A stretch of 64,000 nucleotides of DNA from CAYZRY01 sp964481005. Lineage in GTDB: Bacteria; Bacillota_I; Bacilli_A; RF39; UBA660. A model generated the notes under the pieces. That model had not been told where the DNA came from, searched no databases, and worked only from the letters and a program-made list of their open reading frames with translations. The DNA lies in the NCBI GenBank assembly GCA_964481005.1, contig CAYZRY010000001.1:1-64000 (forward strand). Direction: 5' to 3'. Position 1 is the first letter of the stretch. Each line of letters opens with the position of its first letter. This document shows positions 51,776 to 61,015 of this stretch, in pieces. The position numbers and the translations under genes are program-made.

Positions 51776-52621
51776 ATGAAGATAATTATTATTCCAGATA
51801 AATTAGAAGACTTAAACTTAAGTGACCATTATGATGCAATCATTGTTGGACTTGAGGGTTTTGCAGTACATAGCGGAATTAACTTAAATTTAGAAGAAAT
51901 AAAAAAACTGATAAACAGTACTTCAAAAGAAGTTTTTATCAGTATTAATAAAAATATTTTTAATAAAGAAATGGATGAGTTATTAGCTGCTTTAAAAGAG
52001 TTAGCTAAAACTAGTGTAAAAGCTATTTTATTCTATGATCAAGCTATTATGCAATTAGTCAAAGAAAACGATATTAAGCTTGATTTAGTATGGAATCAAA
52101 CACACATGGTAACTAACTATCAAACAGTTAATTACTATTTTGATAAAGGGGTTAAATATGCCTATTTATCAGCAGAGATAACTCTTGAGGAAATGCTTGA
52201 AATTAAGAGTAAAACAAAGAGTACTCTAATGGCAAATTTATATGGAAGAGCCATTATGTCATTTAGCCGAAGACATTTACTTGATAACTTTTATAAGAGT
52301 ATTAACAAAGAAAAAGATCAAATTAGAACAGTTGTCAAAGATAAAGAAAAATCTTATCTTGTCGAAGACAAGCAAGAAGGAACAGTCTTTATGAGTGATA
52401 ACTTTATCAATGGATCAGTTATTTTGGATACTGATATAGATTATGGAATTATTAGAAAAGACGGGTTAGATGATAGACAGTTTAAAAAGTTATTAGAACT
52501 AACTAAGAATTATTTAGAAGGAGATAAAACAGTTTTAGACGAAGTTGAAACACTAATTGGTAGCGATACTGGTTTCTACTTTAAGAAGACTATTTTCAAG
52601 GTAGGTAAAAATGCAAAATAG
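51776..52621 (+). CDS. trhP1: U32 family protein, TrhP1/YrrN-like
   Basis: 281 residues. TIM-barrel-like chain related to the U32 family, with the barrel segments DAIIVGLEGFAVHSG, VFISINKNIF and KAILFYDQAI. It lacks the Cys-rich U32 signature seen in the next gene, as in B. subtilis YrrN. With YrrO it supports 5-hydroxyuridine formation at tRNA position 34 (TrhP pathway, prephenate-dependent). ATG 51776 has AGAGGTGG upstream. It overlaps the next gene by 11 bases. Confidence 0.77.
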   Translation: MKIIIIPDKLEDLNLSDHYDAIIVGLEGFAVHSGINLNLEEIKKLINSTSKEVFISINKNIFNKEMDELLAALKELAKTSVKAILFYDQAIMQLVKENDIKLDLVWNQTHMVTNYQTVNYYFDKGVKYAYLSAEITLEEMLEIKSKTKSTLMANLYGRAIMSFSRRHLLDNFYKSINKEKDQIRTVVKDKEKSYLVEDKQEGTVFMSDNFINGSVILDTDIDYGIIRKDGLDDRQFKKLLELTKNYLEGDKTVLDEVETLIGSDTGFYFKKTIFKVGKNAK

Positions 52622-53801
52622 AATAGAATTATTATCTCCGGCTGGAGATTTAGAAAGATTGAAAGTTACTCTTTTATATGGAGCAGATGCTGTCTATATA
52701 GGGGGTAGAGAATATGGACTTAGGGCCAATGCTCAAAACTTTTCACTCGAAGAAATAAAAGAGGGGTGTGATTTTGCACATGCCCTAGGAAAGAAAGTTT
52801 ATCTGACCCTTAACATCGTTTTTCACAATGAAGATTTAGATGGAGTAGACGAGTATATTAAAGAAGTTTACGAAGCTGGAATAGATGCTTTTATTGTCAG
52901 TGATCCATTTATTATTAGTCATATTAAAAGTAAATATGATGTCGAAGTTCATACATCGACGCAGAACTCTACTTCAAACTATCAAGCTGTCAATTATTTA
53001 AAGAGTGAAGGAATAGACAGAGTAGTTTTAGCTAGAGAGTTATCACTTAATGAAATAAAAGAGATAATTGATAAAACCGGAGTGGATATCGAGGTTTTTA
53101 TTCACGGAGCAATGTGTACTTTCTACAGTGGGAGATGTTGTCTTTCCAACTATTTTACTAATCGTGATGCTAACCGTGGGGGATGTGCTCAAATATGTCG
53201 TTTTGCATTTGATGCCGATGAAGAAAAAAGTTTTACAATGGCAACAAATGACTTAAACTTAAGCAGGCAGATAGCTAGTTTAATTGAGATAGGTGTTAAA
53301 AGCTTAAAAGTCGAAGGAAGAATGAGATCGCTATATTACTTAGCAACAGTTATCGGTTCTTATCGCAAGATAATCGATAGCTACTATGATGGTAATTTAG
53401 ACGAAGAAATTCTAGCAGCCGAAGAAAAAAGACTATCGAGTGTAGCTAATCGCACAACTAGTACCCATTATCTTGAAAAAGAAGCAGATGAGAGTGATCA
53501 GTATTATTCGGGAAGACAAGAGATGTCTAACCAGGAGTATTTAGGACTAATTTTATCCCAAGAAAATGACCTAATAAAACTTACTCAACGTAATTATTTT
53601 GGAACTGGTGATAAAGTAGAAATATTTACTCCAGAGGGAAAAAATTATAGATTTATCGTCAAAGAGTTGTATAATGAAAATATGGAAACTATCGATGTTG
53701 CAAGACATCCAGAAGAGATAGTTTACATTCGTGAGGAGTTGCCATTTAAGGTTGGTGATTACTCGATGATGAGAAAGGTAAATGATGATAGAGAGAATTA
53801 G
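52611..53801 (+). CDS. trhP2: U32 family tRNA hydroxylation protein, TrhP2/YrrO-like
   Basis: 396 residues. It begins LLSPAGDLERLKVTLLYGAD, the conserved U32 start. The U32 signature is at about 162-198: FIHGAMCTFYSGRCCLSNYF, then RDANRGGCAQICR, carrying four or more Cys that probably hold an iron-sulfur cluster. Lower-numbered barrel strands match RlhA/TrhP proteins. Despite the peptidase name, the best-known role of this subfamily is RNA hydroxylation; here the neighbour trmR supports tRNA ho5U34 synthesis. Coupled to the preceding gene (overlap). Confidence 0.88.
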   Translation: MQNRIELLSPAGDLERLKVTLLYGADAVYIGGREYGLRANAQNFSLEEIKEGCDFAHALGKKVYLTLNIVFHNEDLDGVDEYIKEVYEAGIDAFIVSDPFIISHIKSKYDVEVHTSTQNSTSNYQAVNYLKSEGIDRVVLARELSLNEIKEIIDKTGVDIEVFIHGAMCTFYSGRCCLSNYFTNRDANRGGCAQICRFAFDADEEKSFTMATNDLNLSRQIASLIEIGVKSLKVEGRMRSLYYLATVIGSYRKIIDSYYDGNLDEEILAAEEKRLSSVANRTTSTHYLEKEADESDQYYSGRQEMSNQEYLGLILSQENDLIKLTQRNYFGTGDKVEIFTPEGKNYRFIVKELYNENMETIDVARHPEEIVYIREELPFKVGDYSMMRKVNDDREN

Positions 53802-54921
53802 TAACGACGTTTTAGAGCGTGAAAAACATCTCAGTAAATATGCTTGTAAAAGCCAGGACGTAATTAGACTTAAGGAAGAAAAGGAAGATATGCGTCCGGC
53901 TTTTTTTCATGATGCAGACAGGATAATTTATTCACTTTCTTACAGTCGATATATTGATAAGACTCAAGTCTTTTCATATGAACACAATGACCATGTCAGT
54001 CATCGTATGATCCATGTTCAGTTTGTCAGTAAAATAGCTAGAACAATTGGAAGGATGTTATCACTTAATGAAGACTTGATCGAAGCTGCGGCTCTAGGAC
54101 ATGATCTTGGGCATACACCGCTTGGTCATCTAGGGGAAAAAGTTTTAAATAAGATTTCCCAAAAAGAATTAGGACAGAACTTTTTACATAATATTCAAAG
54201 TCTTAGAGTAATGATGGTTCTTGATAAAAATGGTGAGGGAAGTAATATCTCGGTCCAGGTTATGGATGCTATTATGTGTCACAATGGTGAGATAATTGAC
54301 AATATCTATAGACCAGTAAAAAAGACGAAAGAAGATTTTCTAAAAGAATATGAAGGAAGCTACTATAACAGTCAAATAGCTAAGACGCAGCACCCAATGA
54401 CTCTCGAAGGTTGCGTGGTGCGCATTGCCGATGTTATCGGTTATATTGGCAGAGATATCGAAGATGCTATTCAAGTTGGAATATTAAAGCGTGAAGATTT
54501 ACCTAAACAAATAACCGATGTCCTAGGTGATACTAACAGTAAAATAGTTAACACAATTGTTACCGATATCATTGAAAACAGTTACGGTAAAAACTATATT
54601 GCGATGAGTGAAAAAGTTTTTAAAGCCTTAGATGAGCTAAAGAACTTTAATTATAAACACATCTATGAAAAAGCCAACAGCGCCGAAGATTTAGAAAAGT
54701 ATGAAAAACAAATAACTTATCTATACTACAAATATCTAGAAGATTTAGAAAGTAAAAATTATGATAGTTTCATTTACAGAAACTTTGTCAAGCATATGAA
54801 CGAAGACTATAAAAATAATAATCCAAATGCTAGAATTATCTTAGATTTCATCTCGGGTATGACTGATGATTATTTGCTTACCCAATATGAGTATGAACAA
54901 AAGAGGGAAAATAAAAAGTAA
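53782..54921 (+). CDS. dGTPase-like HD domain phosphohydrolase
   Basis: 379 residues. HD superfamily metal site: SHRMIHV with H74, GHDLGHTPLGHLGE with H107-D108 and H111, and a distal Asp expected in VVRIADVIGYIGRD (about 211-224). The layout matches dGTP triphosphohydrolases (Dgt-like), which hydrolyse dNTPs to nucleoside and triphosphate. Two Met codons stand in tandem at the start; AAAGGTAA precedes them. It overlaps the U32 gene by 20 bases. In B. subtilis the udk gene occupies this place before greA, so its position is unusual. Confidence 0.86.
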   Translation: MMIERISNDVLEREKHLSKYACKSQDVIRLKEEKEDMRPAFFHDADRIIYSLSYSRYIDKTQVFSYEHNDHVSHRMIHVQFVSKIARTIGRMLSLNEDLIEAAALGHDLGHTPLGHLGEKVLNKISQKELGQNFLHNIQSLRVMMVLDKNGEGSNISVQVMDAIMCHNGEIIDNIYRPVKKTKEDFLKEYEGSYYNSQIAKTQHPMTLEGCVVRIADVIGYIGRDIEDAIQVGILKREDLPKQITDVLGDTNSKIVNTIVTDIIENSYGKNYIAMSEKVFKALDELKNFNYKHIYEKANSAEDLEKYEKQITYLYYKYLEDLESKNYDSFIYRNFVKHMNEDYKNNNPNARIILDFISGMTDDYLLTQYEYEQKRENKK

Positions 54922-55540
54922 AAAAGGTTTTACATTAATTGAATTACTTGCTGTTATTATAATTTTAGGATTGTTACTAGTCATAGCTGTGCCTGCTGTT
55001 ACTAAATACATTGAAAAATCGAGAAAGAACTCTTACAAAGCAACTGTTTCAGCTTATGCTGGTGGTCTAATGAATGAGATCAGCAGTGGCAATCTGCCAT
55101 CGATGACTGATGAAGATACAATCTATTACATTCCATTTAAGTGTATTAATCTTGAAAAGGGTGGTACGACGATGTATGGAACTGGTGATTGGGACTTTGC
55201 CTATGTACTTATGACTATTACTAATGGTCAACGAAATTATTCGATTTATTTGAAAGATAGCAAAGGTATGGGAATAGTTGGAATCGATGTCGATAAAATA
55301 AAACAAAGTGATATTTACAGCATCTGGTATAAGTCAACCGACTATATACCAGTTGATGGAAAAACTAAGATCAAATTAGTTGACGATGCTTGTAACTTTG
55401 CTGGAATGACTAAAATTGATAGTAGGGCTTTTGGCTACAATCAGATAAATGATATATATATTCCAAATACAGTAACAAATATTAGTTCAGCAATACTTAA
55501 TCAAAATGTTGGTAGTTCTAGAATACATATGCAAGGTTGA
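54893..55540 (+). CDS. Short prepilin-like protein, reading frame interrupted by TGA
   Basis: 215 residues to the first stop. The class III signal peptide is typical: SKKGFTLIELLAVIIILGLL, cleavage after the Gly, Glu at mature position 5. The passenger ends in a leucine-rich-like stretch (SRAFGYNQINDIYIPNTVTNI) resembling BspA/LRR repeats. Two oddities: the likely ATG at 54893 has no ribosome site, while AGAGGG is followed by ATA (54911) exactly where such prepilins start MKSKKG; and the frame stays open after the TGA at 55538-55540 to a TAA at 55633. It overlaps the upstream HD gene by 29 bases. It may be a decaying gene. Confidence 0.72.
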   Translation: MNKRGKIKSKKGFTLIELLAVIIILGLLLVIAVPAVTKYIEKSRKNSYKATVSAYAGGLMNEISSGNLPSMTDEDTIYYIPFKCINLEKGGTTMYGTGDWDFAYVLMTITNGQRNYSIYLKDSKGMGIVGIDVDKIKQSDIYSIWYKSTDYIPVDGKTKIKLVDDACNFAGMTKIDSRAFGYNQINDIYIPNTVTNISSAILNQNVGSSRIHMQG

Positions 55541-55633
55541 AGTGATACAACAGGTATGACATTGACCAGTAACTGGCATTCTTTAATGGATGGATATTCT
55601 TGGCCACAAGCTGTGGTGCTATTTGAACCATAA
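55541..55633 (+). other. In-frame continuation of the short prepilin past TGA
   Basis: Thirty codons without a stop follow the TGA in the same frame, ending TAA at 55631-55633. The translation (SDTTGMTLTSNWHSL, then MDGYSWPQAVVLFEP) looks like coding sequence, with three Trp/Tyr residues and no low-complexity bias. With Trp at the TGA it would complete a 246-residue protein. Confidence 0.6.
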
Positions 55634-55647
55634 TCAAATAAATAATG

Positions 55648-55680
55648 AATAATTGATGGGTTTTCCTGTCAATTATTTTT
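55648..55680 (+). terminator. Terminator after the short prepilin
   Basis: Stem AATAATTGA/TCAATTATT with a 12-base loop and T-run. Its position after the TAA at 55633, not after the TGA, supports the longer gene. Confidence 0.78.
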
Positions 55681-55682
55681 GG

Positions 55683-55711
55683 TTGACAAATAGAATAAAT
55701 CATGGTATCAT
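55683..55711 (+). promoter_or_regulatory. greA promoter
   Basis: -35 TTGACA (55683-55688), 17-base spacer ending TGG, -10 TATCAT (55706-55711). Confidence 0.85.
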
Positions 55712-55742
55712 TTAATACGATTATTAAAAGAGGTACATAAAA

Positions 55743-56210
55743 ATGAGTGATAAGAAAGTCTATTTGACACAAGAGGGCTTTGATGAACTAAAAGCTGAAC
55801 TTGATGAACTTATAAACGTTCAACGCCCAGAAAATATAGAAGCTATCAAAGAAGCTAGAGCATTAGGAGATCTTTCTGAGAATGCTGATTACGATGCAGC
55901 TAAGAACGATCAAGCAGTTATTGAAGCTAAAATTAAGAAGATTGAAAAGATGCTTGAAAACGTCGAAATTATCAAGGAAAAGTCTACTGGTAAAGTAGGT
56001 CTTGGTAATACTGTTGAAATCATTTATGTTGATGATAAAGACAAAGACGTATATAAAATAGTTGGAAGTCAGGAAGCTGACCCTTTCATGAGTAAAATAT
56101 CAAATGAGAGTCCAATTGCTTTGGCAATCATCAATAAAAAAGTTGGAGATATTGTCGAGGTTGACAGTCCAAATGGAAAGTATAAAATACAGATAACAGA
56201 AATAAAATAG
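55743..56210 (+). CDS. greA: Transcription elongation factor GreA
   Basis: 155 residues. N-terminal coiled coil (residues 8-77) with the functional acidic tip ALGDLSENADYDAAK (about 40-54), then the C-terminal FKBP-like domain. It rescues backtracked RNA polymerase by stimulating transcript cleavage. Length and motifs are standard. AGAGG site upstream. Single-gene unit with its own consensus promoter and terminator. Confidence 0.97.
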   Translation: MSDKKVYLTQEGFDELKAELDELINVQRPENIEAIKEARALGDLSENADYDAAKNDQAVIEAKIKKIEKMLENVEIIKEKSTGKVGLGNTVEIIYVDDKDKDVYKIVGSQEADPFMSKISNESPIALAIINKKVGDIVEVDSPNGKYKIQITEIK

Positions 56211-56230
56211 AGAAATCTATTTTATTTTTT
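56202..56230 (+). terminator. greA terminator
   Basis: Ten-base stem ATAAAATAGA/TCTATTTTAT with a GAAA tetraloop and TTTTT tail, overlapping the stop codon. Confidence 0.9.
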
Positions 56231-56265
56231 AGGAAAAAGTTAAAAAATTTGCTAAGATGATAATG

Positions 56266-56294
56266 TTGACAATTTAATTTATAACTTGTATAAG
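56266..56294 (+). promoter_or_regulatory. topA promoter
   Basis: -35 TTGACA (56266-56271), 17-base spacer, -10 TATAAG (56289-56294). Confidence 0.82.
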
Positions 56295-56314
56295 TAAAGA
56301 AAGATGGTGAAATT

Positions 56315-58336
56315 ATGACAAAGAATTTAGTTATTGTAGAGTCTCCGAGTAAGAGTCATACAATTGAAAAATATTTAGGTAAAGACTATAAAGTTACTGC
56401 TTCGATGGGACATATTCGAGATTTAGCTACTAGTGGTAAATATGGTTTAGGAGTAGATACTGAAGGTGATTTCAAGGCTACTTATATACCTGTTGATGCT
56501 AAGAAGAAGGTTATCAGTCAGCTGAAGAAAGAGATTAAAGATGCTGATAGAATTATCCTGGCAACCGACCCGGACCGTGAAGGGGAAGCTATATCTTGGC
56601 ATTTGAAAGAAGCATTAAATATCTCAGATGATAACTATGAGCGAGTTCTTTTTAATGAGATTACCAAAGATAAAGTATTAGAAGCTATTGCCAATCCTCG
56701 TAAGATTGACAATGATTTAGTTTTATCACAAGAAACACGTCGTATTCTAGATCGCATTATTGGATTTAGATTATCTAAACTAATGCAGAGTAAAACAGGC
56801 GGTAAGAGTGCTGGTAGGGTGCAGAGTGTTGCACTTAAACTAATTGTCGATAGAGAACGTGAAATAGATGCTTTTGTGCCTGTTGAATACTGGACGATAA
56901 CGGCTATTTTTGATGATTTTGAAGCGAAACTTTTTGCCTTTAATAATAAGGATATAGAATTATCAAATGAAAAAGATGCTGATACTGTTTTAGCAGCACT
57001 TAGTAAAGAATTTAAAGTAGTTAATGTTGAAAAGAAATTAAAGGCTAAAAAGTCTAAATTCCCATTTATTACTAGTACACTTCAACAAGATGCAGCTAAC
57101 AAACTGAACTTCTCTTCTAAAAAGACAATGACTGTTGCTCAAAAGCTCTATGAAGGAAAAGATATCGGTAGTGAAACAACTGGTCTTATTACTTACATGA
57201 GAACTGATTCGACTCGTCTTTCTGAAGAGTTCAGTAAAAGCGCTTTTGCTTACATTGCCAAAGAGTATGGTAAAGACTACATGGGTTATGTTAAGAAAGC
57301 TAAAGAAAAAGATAATGTTCAAGATGCCCATGAGGCAATTAGACCAACTTCGGTCAATAGGACTCCAGAGTCAGTCAAAGAGCATTTATCGACAGATGAA
57401 TATAAGTTATACAGTTTAATCTACTATAGAGCGCTTGCTTCGCTAATGGCTGATGCCAAAGTAAATGCTACTTCGATTGTTTTAGATAACAATAACTATC
57501 AATTTAAAGCAACTGGTCAAACACTAGTCTTCGATGGTTATTTGAAGGTCTACTCTGACTATGAGAGCAGTGAAGATAAAATTCTTCCAGAATTAAAAGA
57601 AGGAGAAGTCAGAAAAACTGATACGGTTGAAAAAGAACAACACTTTACTCAGCCACCAGCTAGATACACTGAAGCTCGTCTTGTCAAAGAGTTAGAGGAC
57701 TTAGGTATTGGAAGACCATCTACCTATGCTTCGATTATTGACACTATTAAAACTCGTGAATATGTCTATCTTGAAGATAAAAAGTTCAGACCTGCCGAAG
57801 TAGGTTATGAAATAACTGATCGCTTGCAAGAAGGATTTAAAGATATCATCAATGTCGAATATACTTCCAATATGGAAGAAGACCTCGATAAAGTTGCCGA
57901 AGGAAGTATCAATAACGTTGAGTTCCTAAAAGCTTTCTGGGAGAAGTTTGAACCAATGGTCAAAACAGCTTTCAAAGAGATGGAGAAAAAACCTGCCGAA
58001 GAAGTCGGTGAGAACTGTCCTGAATGTGGTCATCCATTAGTTAAACGTAAGGGTAAATTTGGCGAGTTTGTTGCTTGCAGCAATTATCCAACTTGTAAAT
58101 ATATCAAGAAAGAAAAGAAAGAACAAAAGATAATAGGTAAATGTCTAAAGTGTGATGGAAACATCATTGAAAAGACTACTAGAACTGGTAAAACTTTCTA
58201 TGGATGTAGCAATTATCCTAAATGTAAAGTTGCAACCTGGGATATGCCTATTATGGAAAAGTGTCCAGAATGTGAAGAAATGCTTGTCGAAAAAGATGGG
58301 AAAGTAAAATGCAGTAGCTGTGACCATACTAGATAA
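56315..58336 (+). CDS. topA: DNA topoisomerase I
   Basis: 673-residue type IA topoisomerase that relaxes negative supercoils. TOPRIM domain starts LVIVESPSKSHTIEKYLG, with ATDPDREGEAI for metal binding. The active-site Tyr is Y294 in TYMRTDSTR. Three C-terminal four-Cys zinc ribbons follow: CPECG with CSNYPTC, CLKCD with CSNYPKC, and CPECE with CSSC. Domain number and length match B. subtilis TopA (691). Ribosome site GATGGTG. It has its own promoter and terminator. Confidence 0.97.
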   Translation: MTKNLVIVESPSKSHTIEKYLGKDYKVTASMGHIRDLATSGKYGLGVDTEGDFKATYIPVDAKKKVISQLKKEIKDADRIILATDPDREGEAISWHLKEALNISDDNYERVLFNEITKDKVLEAIANPRKIDNDLVLSQETRRILDRIIGFRLSKLMQSKTGGKSAGRVQSVALKLIVDREREIDAFVPVEYWTITAIFDDFEAKLFAFNNKDIELSNEKDADTVLAALSKEFKVVNVEKKLKAKKSKFPFITSTLQQDAANKLNFSSKKTMTVAQKLYEGKDIGSETTGLITYMRTDSTRLSEEFSKSAFAYIAKEYGKDYMGYVKKAKEKDNVQDAHEAIRPTSVNRTPESVKEHLSTDEYKLYSLIYYRALASLMADAKVNATSIVLDNNNYQFKATGQTLVFDGYLKVYSDYESSEDKILPELKEGEVRKTDTVEKEQHFTQPPARYTEARLVKELEDLGIGRPSTYASIIDTIKTREYVYLEDKKFRPAEVGYEITDRLQEGFKDIINVEYTSNMEEDLDKVAEGSINNVEFLKAFWEKFEPMVKTAFKEMEKKPAEEVGENCPECGHPLVKRKGKFGEFVACSNYPTCKYIKKEKKEQKIIGKCLKCDGNIIEKTTRTGKTFYGCSNYPKCKVATWDMPIMEKCPECEEMLVEKDGKVKCSSCDHTR

Positions 58337-58342
58337 TAAAAT

Positions 58343-58370
58343 AAAATCTTAGTTAAACTAAGATTTTTTT
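58343..58370 (+). terminator. topA terminator
   Basis: Stem AAAATCTTAG/CTAAGATTTT, TTAAA loop, T-run. Confidence 0.9.
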
Positions 58371-58382
58371 AGTGTCATTATA

Positions 58383-58391
58383 TGTTATAAT
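58383..58391 (+). promoter_or_regulatory. Extended -10 promoter of the polA operon
   Basis: TGTTATAAT, 17 bases before the ATG. It probably serves the polA-CDF-mutM-truB run, in which all genes overlap. Confidence 0.65.
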
Positions 58392-58408
58392 TTTGATAGG
58401 TGATAAAT

Positions 58409-61015
58409 ATGAAAAAAGTTATCTTGATCGATGGGAATAACATTTTGTTTCGCAGTTATTATGCAACGGCATATACAGGAACAATAATGAGAAATAGTAA
58501 AGGTTTTCCAACTAATGGTTTATACGGTTTAATTAATATGTTAAATAAAATAATAGCTGAAGAAAAACCAGTATATGTCATGGTTGCTTTTGATAAGGGC
58601 AAAACTTTTAGACATGATAAATATGAATCTTATAAAGATGGTCGTCAGGAAACGCCAAATGATTTAAAACTGCAGTTTCCTGTTGCTAAGAAATTAGTCG
58701 AAGCTATGGGGATGACCTATCTAGAAATAGATAATTATGAAGCTGATGATATCATTGGAACATTTGCTAAGTGTGCCGCTGATGATCCAGAATATGATGC
58801 AACTATTATAAGTAGTGATAAAGACTTGTTACAGTTAATTACTGATGATGTCGATGTCAAGCTTTTGAAACAAGTTGGTTTTGTTCGTATGAATAAAACT
58901 GAGTTTTTAAATACTTATGGAATAGAGCCAAAGCGCATGATTGATTTGAAGGCTTTGATGGGAGATGCTAGTGACAATATTCCAGGTGTCAAAGGAATAG
59001 GGGAAAAAACGGCTTTAACGCTTCTTAAAGATTATCAAACATTAGATGGTATTTATGAAAATATCGATAATATCAAAGGTAAATTGCAGGAGAAGTTAAT
59101 CGAAGGTAAAGAATCAGCTTACATGAGTTATGATTTGGCAACTATTCATACTGAAGTTCCAATTGATACTGATTTTGAAAAGATTACATACAAGGGATAT
59201 GATCCATTAAAATACATTGAAATACTCGAAGAGTTAGAGTTTAATTCACTAATTAAAAAACTTAACATTGAAAAAGATTTGATCAGTGGTAAAGCAACAC
59301 CCCTTGAATATGAAATAATAAATGATATGAAAGATTTAAAGGTAACTGATAACTTCAGTATCTATGCTGAGATTTTTGGTTATTCATATCAAACTGATGA
59401 ACTACTTTCATTTGCCATTTATGATGGAAAAAAAGCATATTACATACCACTAGAGGTCATGTTAAAAGATCCAAAAATACTTACTAGTAAATATAATAAA
59501 TATACATATGATGCTAAACGTTTGATGTATATACTTAAACGCTATAATTTAGAAATAAGTAATCTAAGTGATGATATCTACATGGCTGCTTTTCTATTAA
59601 ATTACAATGTCAAAGATGATATGACATATTTTATGAATAGTGAAGGAGAGCAGTTACAAAGTTATGAATCGGTCTTTGGAACTAAGCTTAAGTTAAAGAT
59701 GCCTGATGGTGCTTTACTTGCTGAAACAGTTTCTAAGAAAGCTAAGTTTATCTATGATTACTGTGATAAGTTAGTAGCAGAGCTAAAAGAAGACTTACAA
59801 TATGATCTATACAAAGATATTGAAATGCCCCTGGCTAAAGTACTGATGGAAATGGAGTACGAAGGCATTAAAGTAGATGAACAAGAACTTGATAAAATCG
59901 GTGATAAGATATGTAAACGAATCGAAGAGTTATCAGAAAATATCTATGCGATAAGTGGAGAAAAGTTTAACATTGCTTCGCCTAAACAATTAGCTGATGT
60001 TCTCTTTAAAAAGATGGAGATACCTTATCCTAAGAAAATCAAAGATGATAACTATTCGACAAGTGTCGATATTCTTGAAAAGATAAGATTTGTCAGTCCT
60101 ATTATCGATGATATTTTAGAGTTTAGAATGCTCAGTAAAATACAAGGTACTTATGTAAATGGACTAAAACAAGAAATAACTAGTGATGGAAGAATTCATA
60201 CTATCTTTAATCAGATGTTGGCAAGAACTGGTAGACTTTCTTCATCTAATCCTAATTTGCAAAATATTCCAATTAGAAGTGAAGAGGGAAGATTAATTAG
60301 GAAAGCTTTTGTGGCTGATAAAGATTCAGTAATTCTATCAAGTGACTATTCACAAATTGAGTTGCGAGTTTTTGCACACATGTCCGAAGCTAGCAATCTA
60401 ACTGATGCCTTTATACAAAATAAAGATATTCATACTAAGACAGCCATGGATATTTTCAAAGTAAAAGAAAGTGAAGTGACAGCTAATATGCGCCGTGAGG
60501 CTAAAGCTGTAAACTTTGGAATAATATATGGAATATCAGCTTTTGGTTTATCCGAAGACTTGGGAATTGATATTTCCAGTGCAAAAAAGTTCATGGATGA
60601 TTACTTAGCTACGTTCCCAGGAATTAAAGACTATATGGATACTTTGATTGCTGTTGCTAAACGTGATGGTTACGTAAGAACACTCATGGGCAGAAAACGT
60701 GTTATACCAGAGCTTCAAGATAAGAATTTTATGGTTAGATCAAACGGTGAAAGAATGGCTCTAAATACTCCGATTCAAGGAACTAGTGCCGATATTTTGA
60801 AAAAAGCAATGATCGATATATATGAGAAATTTAAAGATAAGAACTTAAAGAGTAAAATGCTGCTTCAAGTTCATGATGAACTGGTCTTTAATGTTTTAAA
60901 GAATGAGCTGGAAACAGTTAAAAAGATTGTCGAAGATTCAATGGAAAATGCTTACAAACTATCTGTTCCATTAAAAGCGTCAATAAATGTCGGAGGTGAC
61001 TGGTACGATGCATAA
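58409..61015 (+). CDS. polA: DNA polymerase I
   Basis: 868 residues. The N-terminal 5'-3' exonuclease domain (about 1-290) carries YEADDIIGTFA and DASDNIPGVKGIGEKTA. The middle 3'-5' exonuclease fold has lost its first catalytic motif (DxE is replaced by YAEIFG), so proofreading is probably absent, as in Bacillus Pol I. The polymerase domain has motif A DYSQIELRVFAHMS, the O-helix RREAKAVNFGIIYG and motif C QVHDELVF. ATG 58409 follows AGGTGAT; GTG 58400 overlaps it. It overlaps the CDF gene by eight bases. Confidence 0.96.
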   Translation: MKKVILIDGNNILFRSYYATAYTGTIMRNSKGFPTNGLYGLINMLNKIIAEEKPVYVMVAFDKGKTFRHDKYESYKDGRQETPNDLKLQFPVAKKLVEAMGMTYLEIDNYEADDIIGTFAKCAADDPEYDATIISSDKDLLQLITDDVDVKLLKQVGFVRMNKTEFLNTYGIEPKRMIDLKALMGDASDNIPGVKGIGEKTALTLLKDYQTLDGIYENIDNIKGKLQEKLIEGKESAYMSYDLATIHTEVPIDTDFEKITYKGYDPLKYIEILEELEFNSLIKKLNIEKDLISGKATPLEYEIINDMKDLKVTDNFSIYAEIFGYSYQTDELLSFAIYDGKKAYYIPLEVMLKDPKILTSKYNKYTYDAKRLMYILKRYNLEISNLSDDIYMAAFLLNYNVKDDMTYFMNSEGEQLQSYESVFGTKLKLKMPDGALLAETVSKKAKFIYDYCDKLVAELKEDLQYDLYKDIEMPLAKVLMEMEYEGIKVDEQELDKIGDKICKRIEELSENIYAISGEKFNIASPKQLADVLFKKMEIPYPKKIKDDNYSTSVDILEKIRFVSPIIDDILEFRMLSKIQGTYVNGLKQEITSDGRIHTIFNQMLARTGRLSSSNPNLQNIPIRSEEGRLIRKAFVADKDSVILSSDYSQIELRVFAHMSEASNLTDAFIQNKDIHTKTAMDIFKVKESEVTANMRREAKAVNFGIIYGISAFGLSEDLGIDISSAKKFMDDYLATFPGIKDYMDTLIAVAKRDGYVRTLMGRKRVIPELQDKNFMVRSNGERMALNTPIQGTSADILKKAMIDIYEKFKDKNLKSKMLLQVHDELVFNVLKNELETVKKIVEDSMENAYKLSVPLKASINVGGDWYDA

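Noticed and set aside
55538..55540. TGA read as tryptophan across the genome (Mycoplasma code)
   Set aside because: TGA closes several genes where read-through would run into the next gene in another frame (1807-1809, 29287-29289, 62704-62706), and TGG is used freely for Trp.
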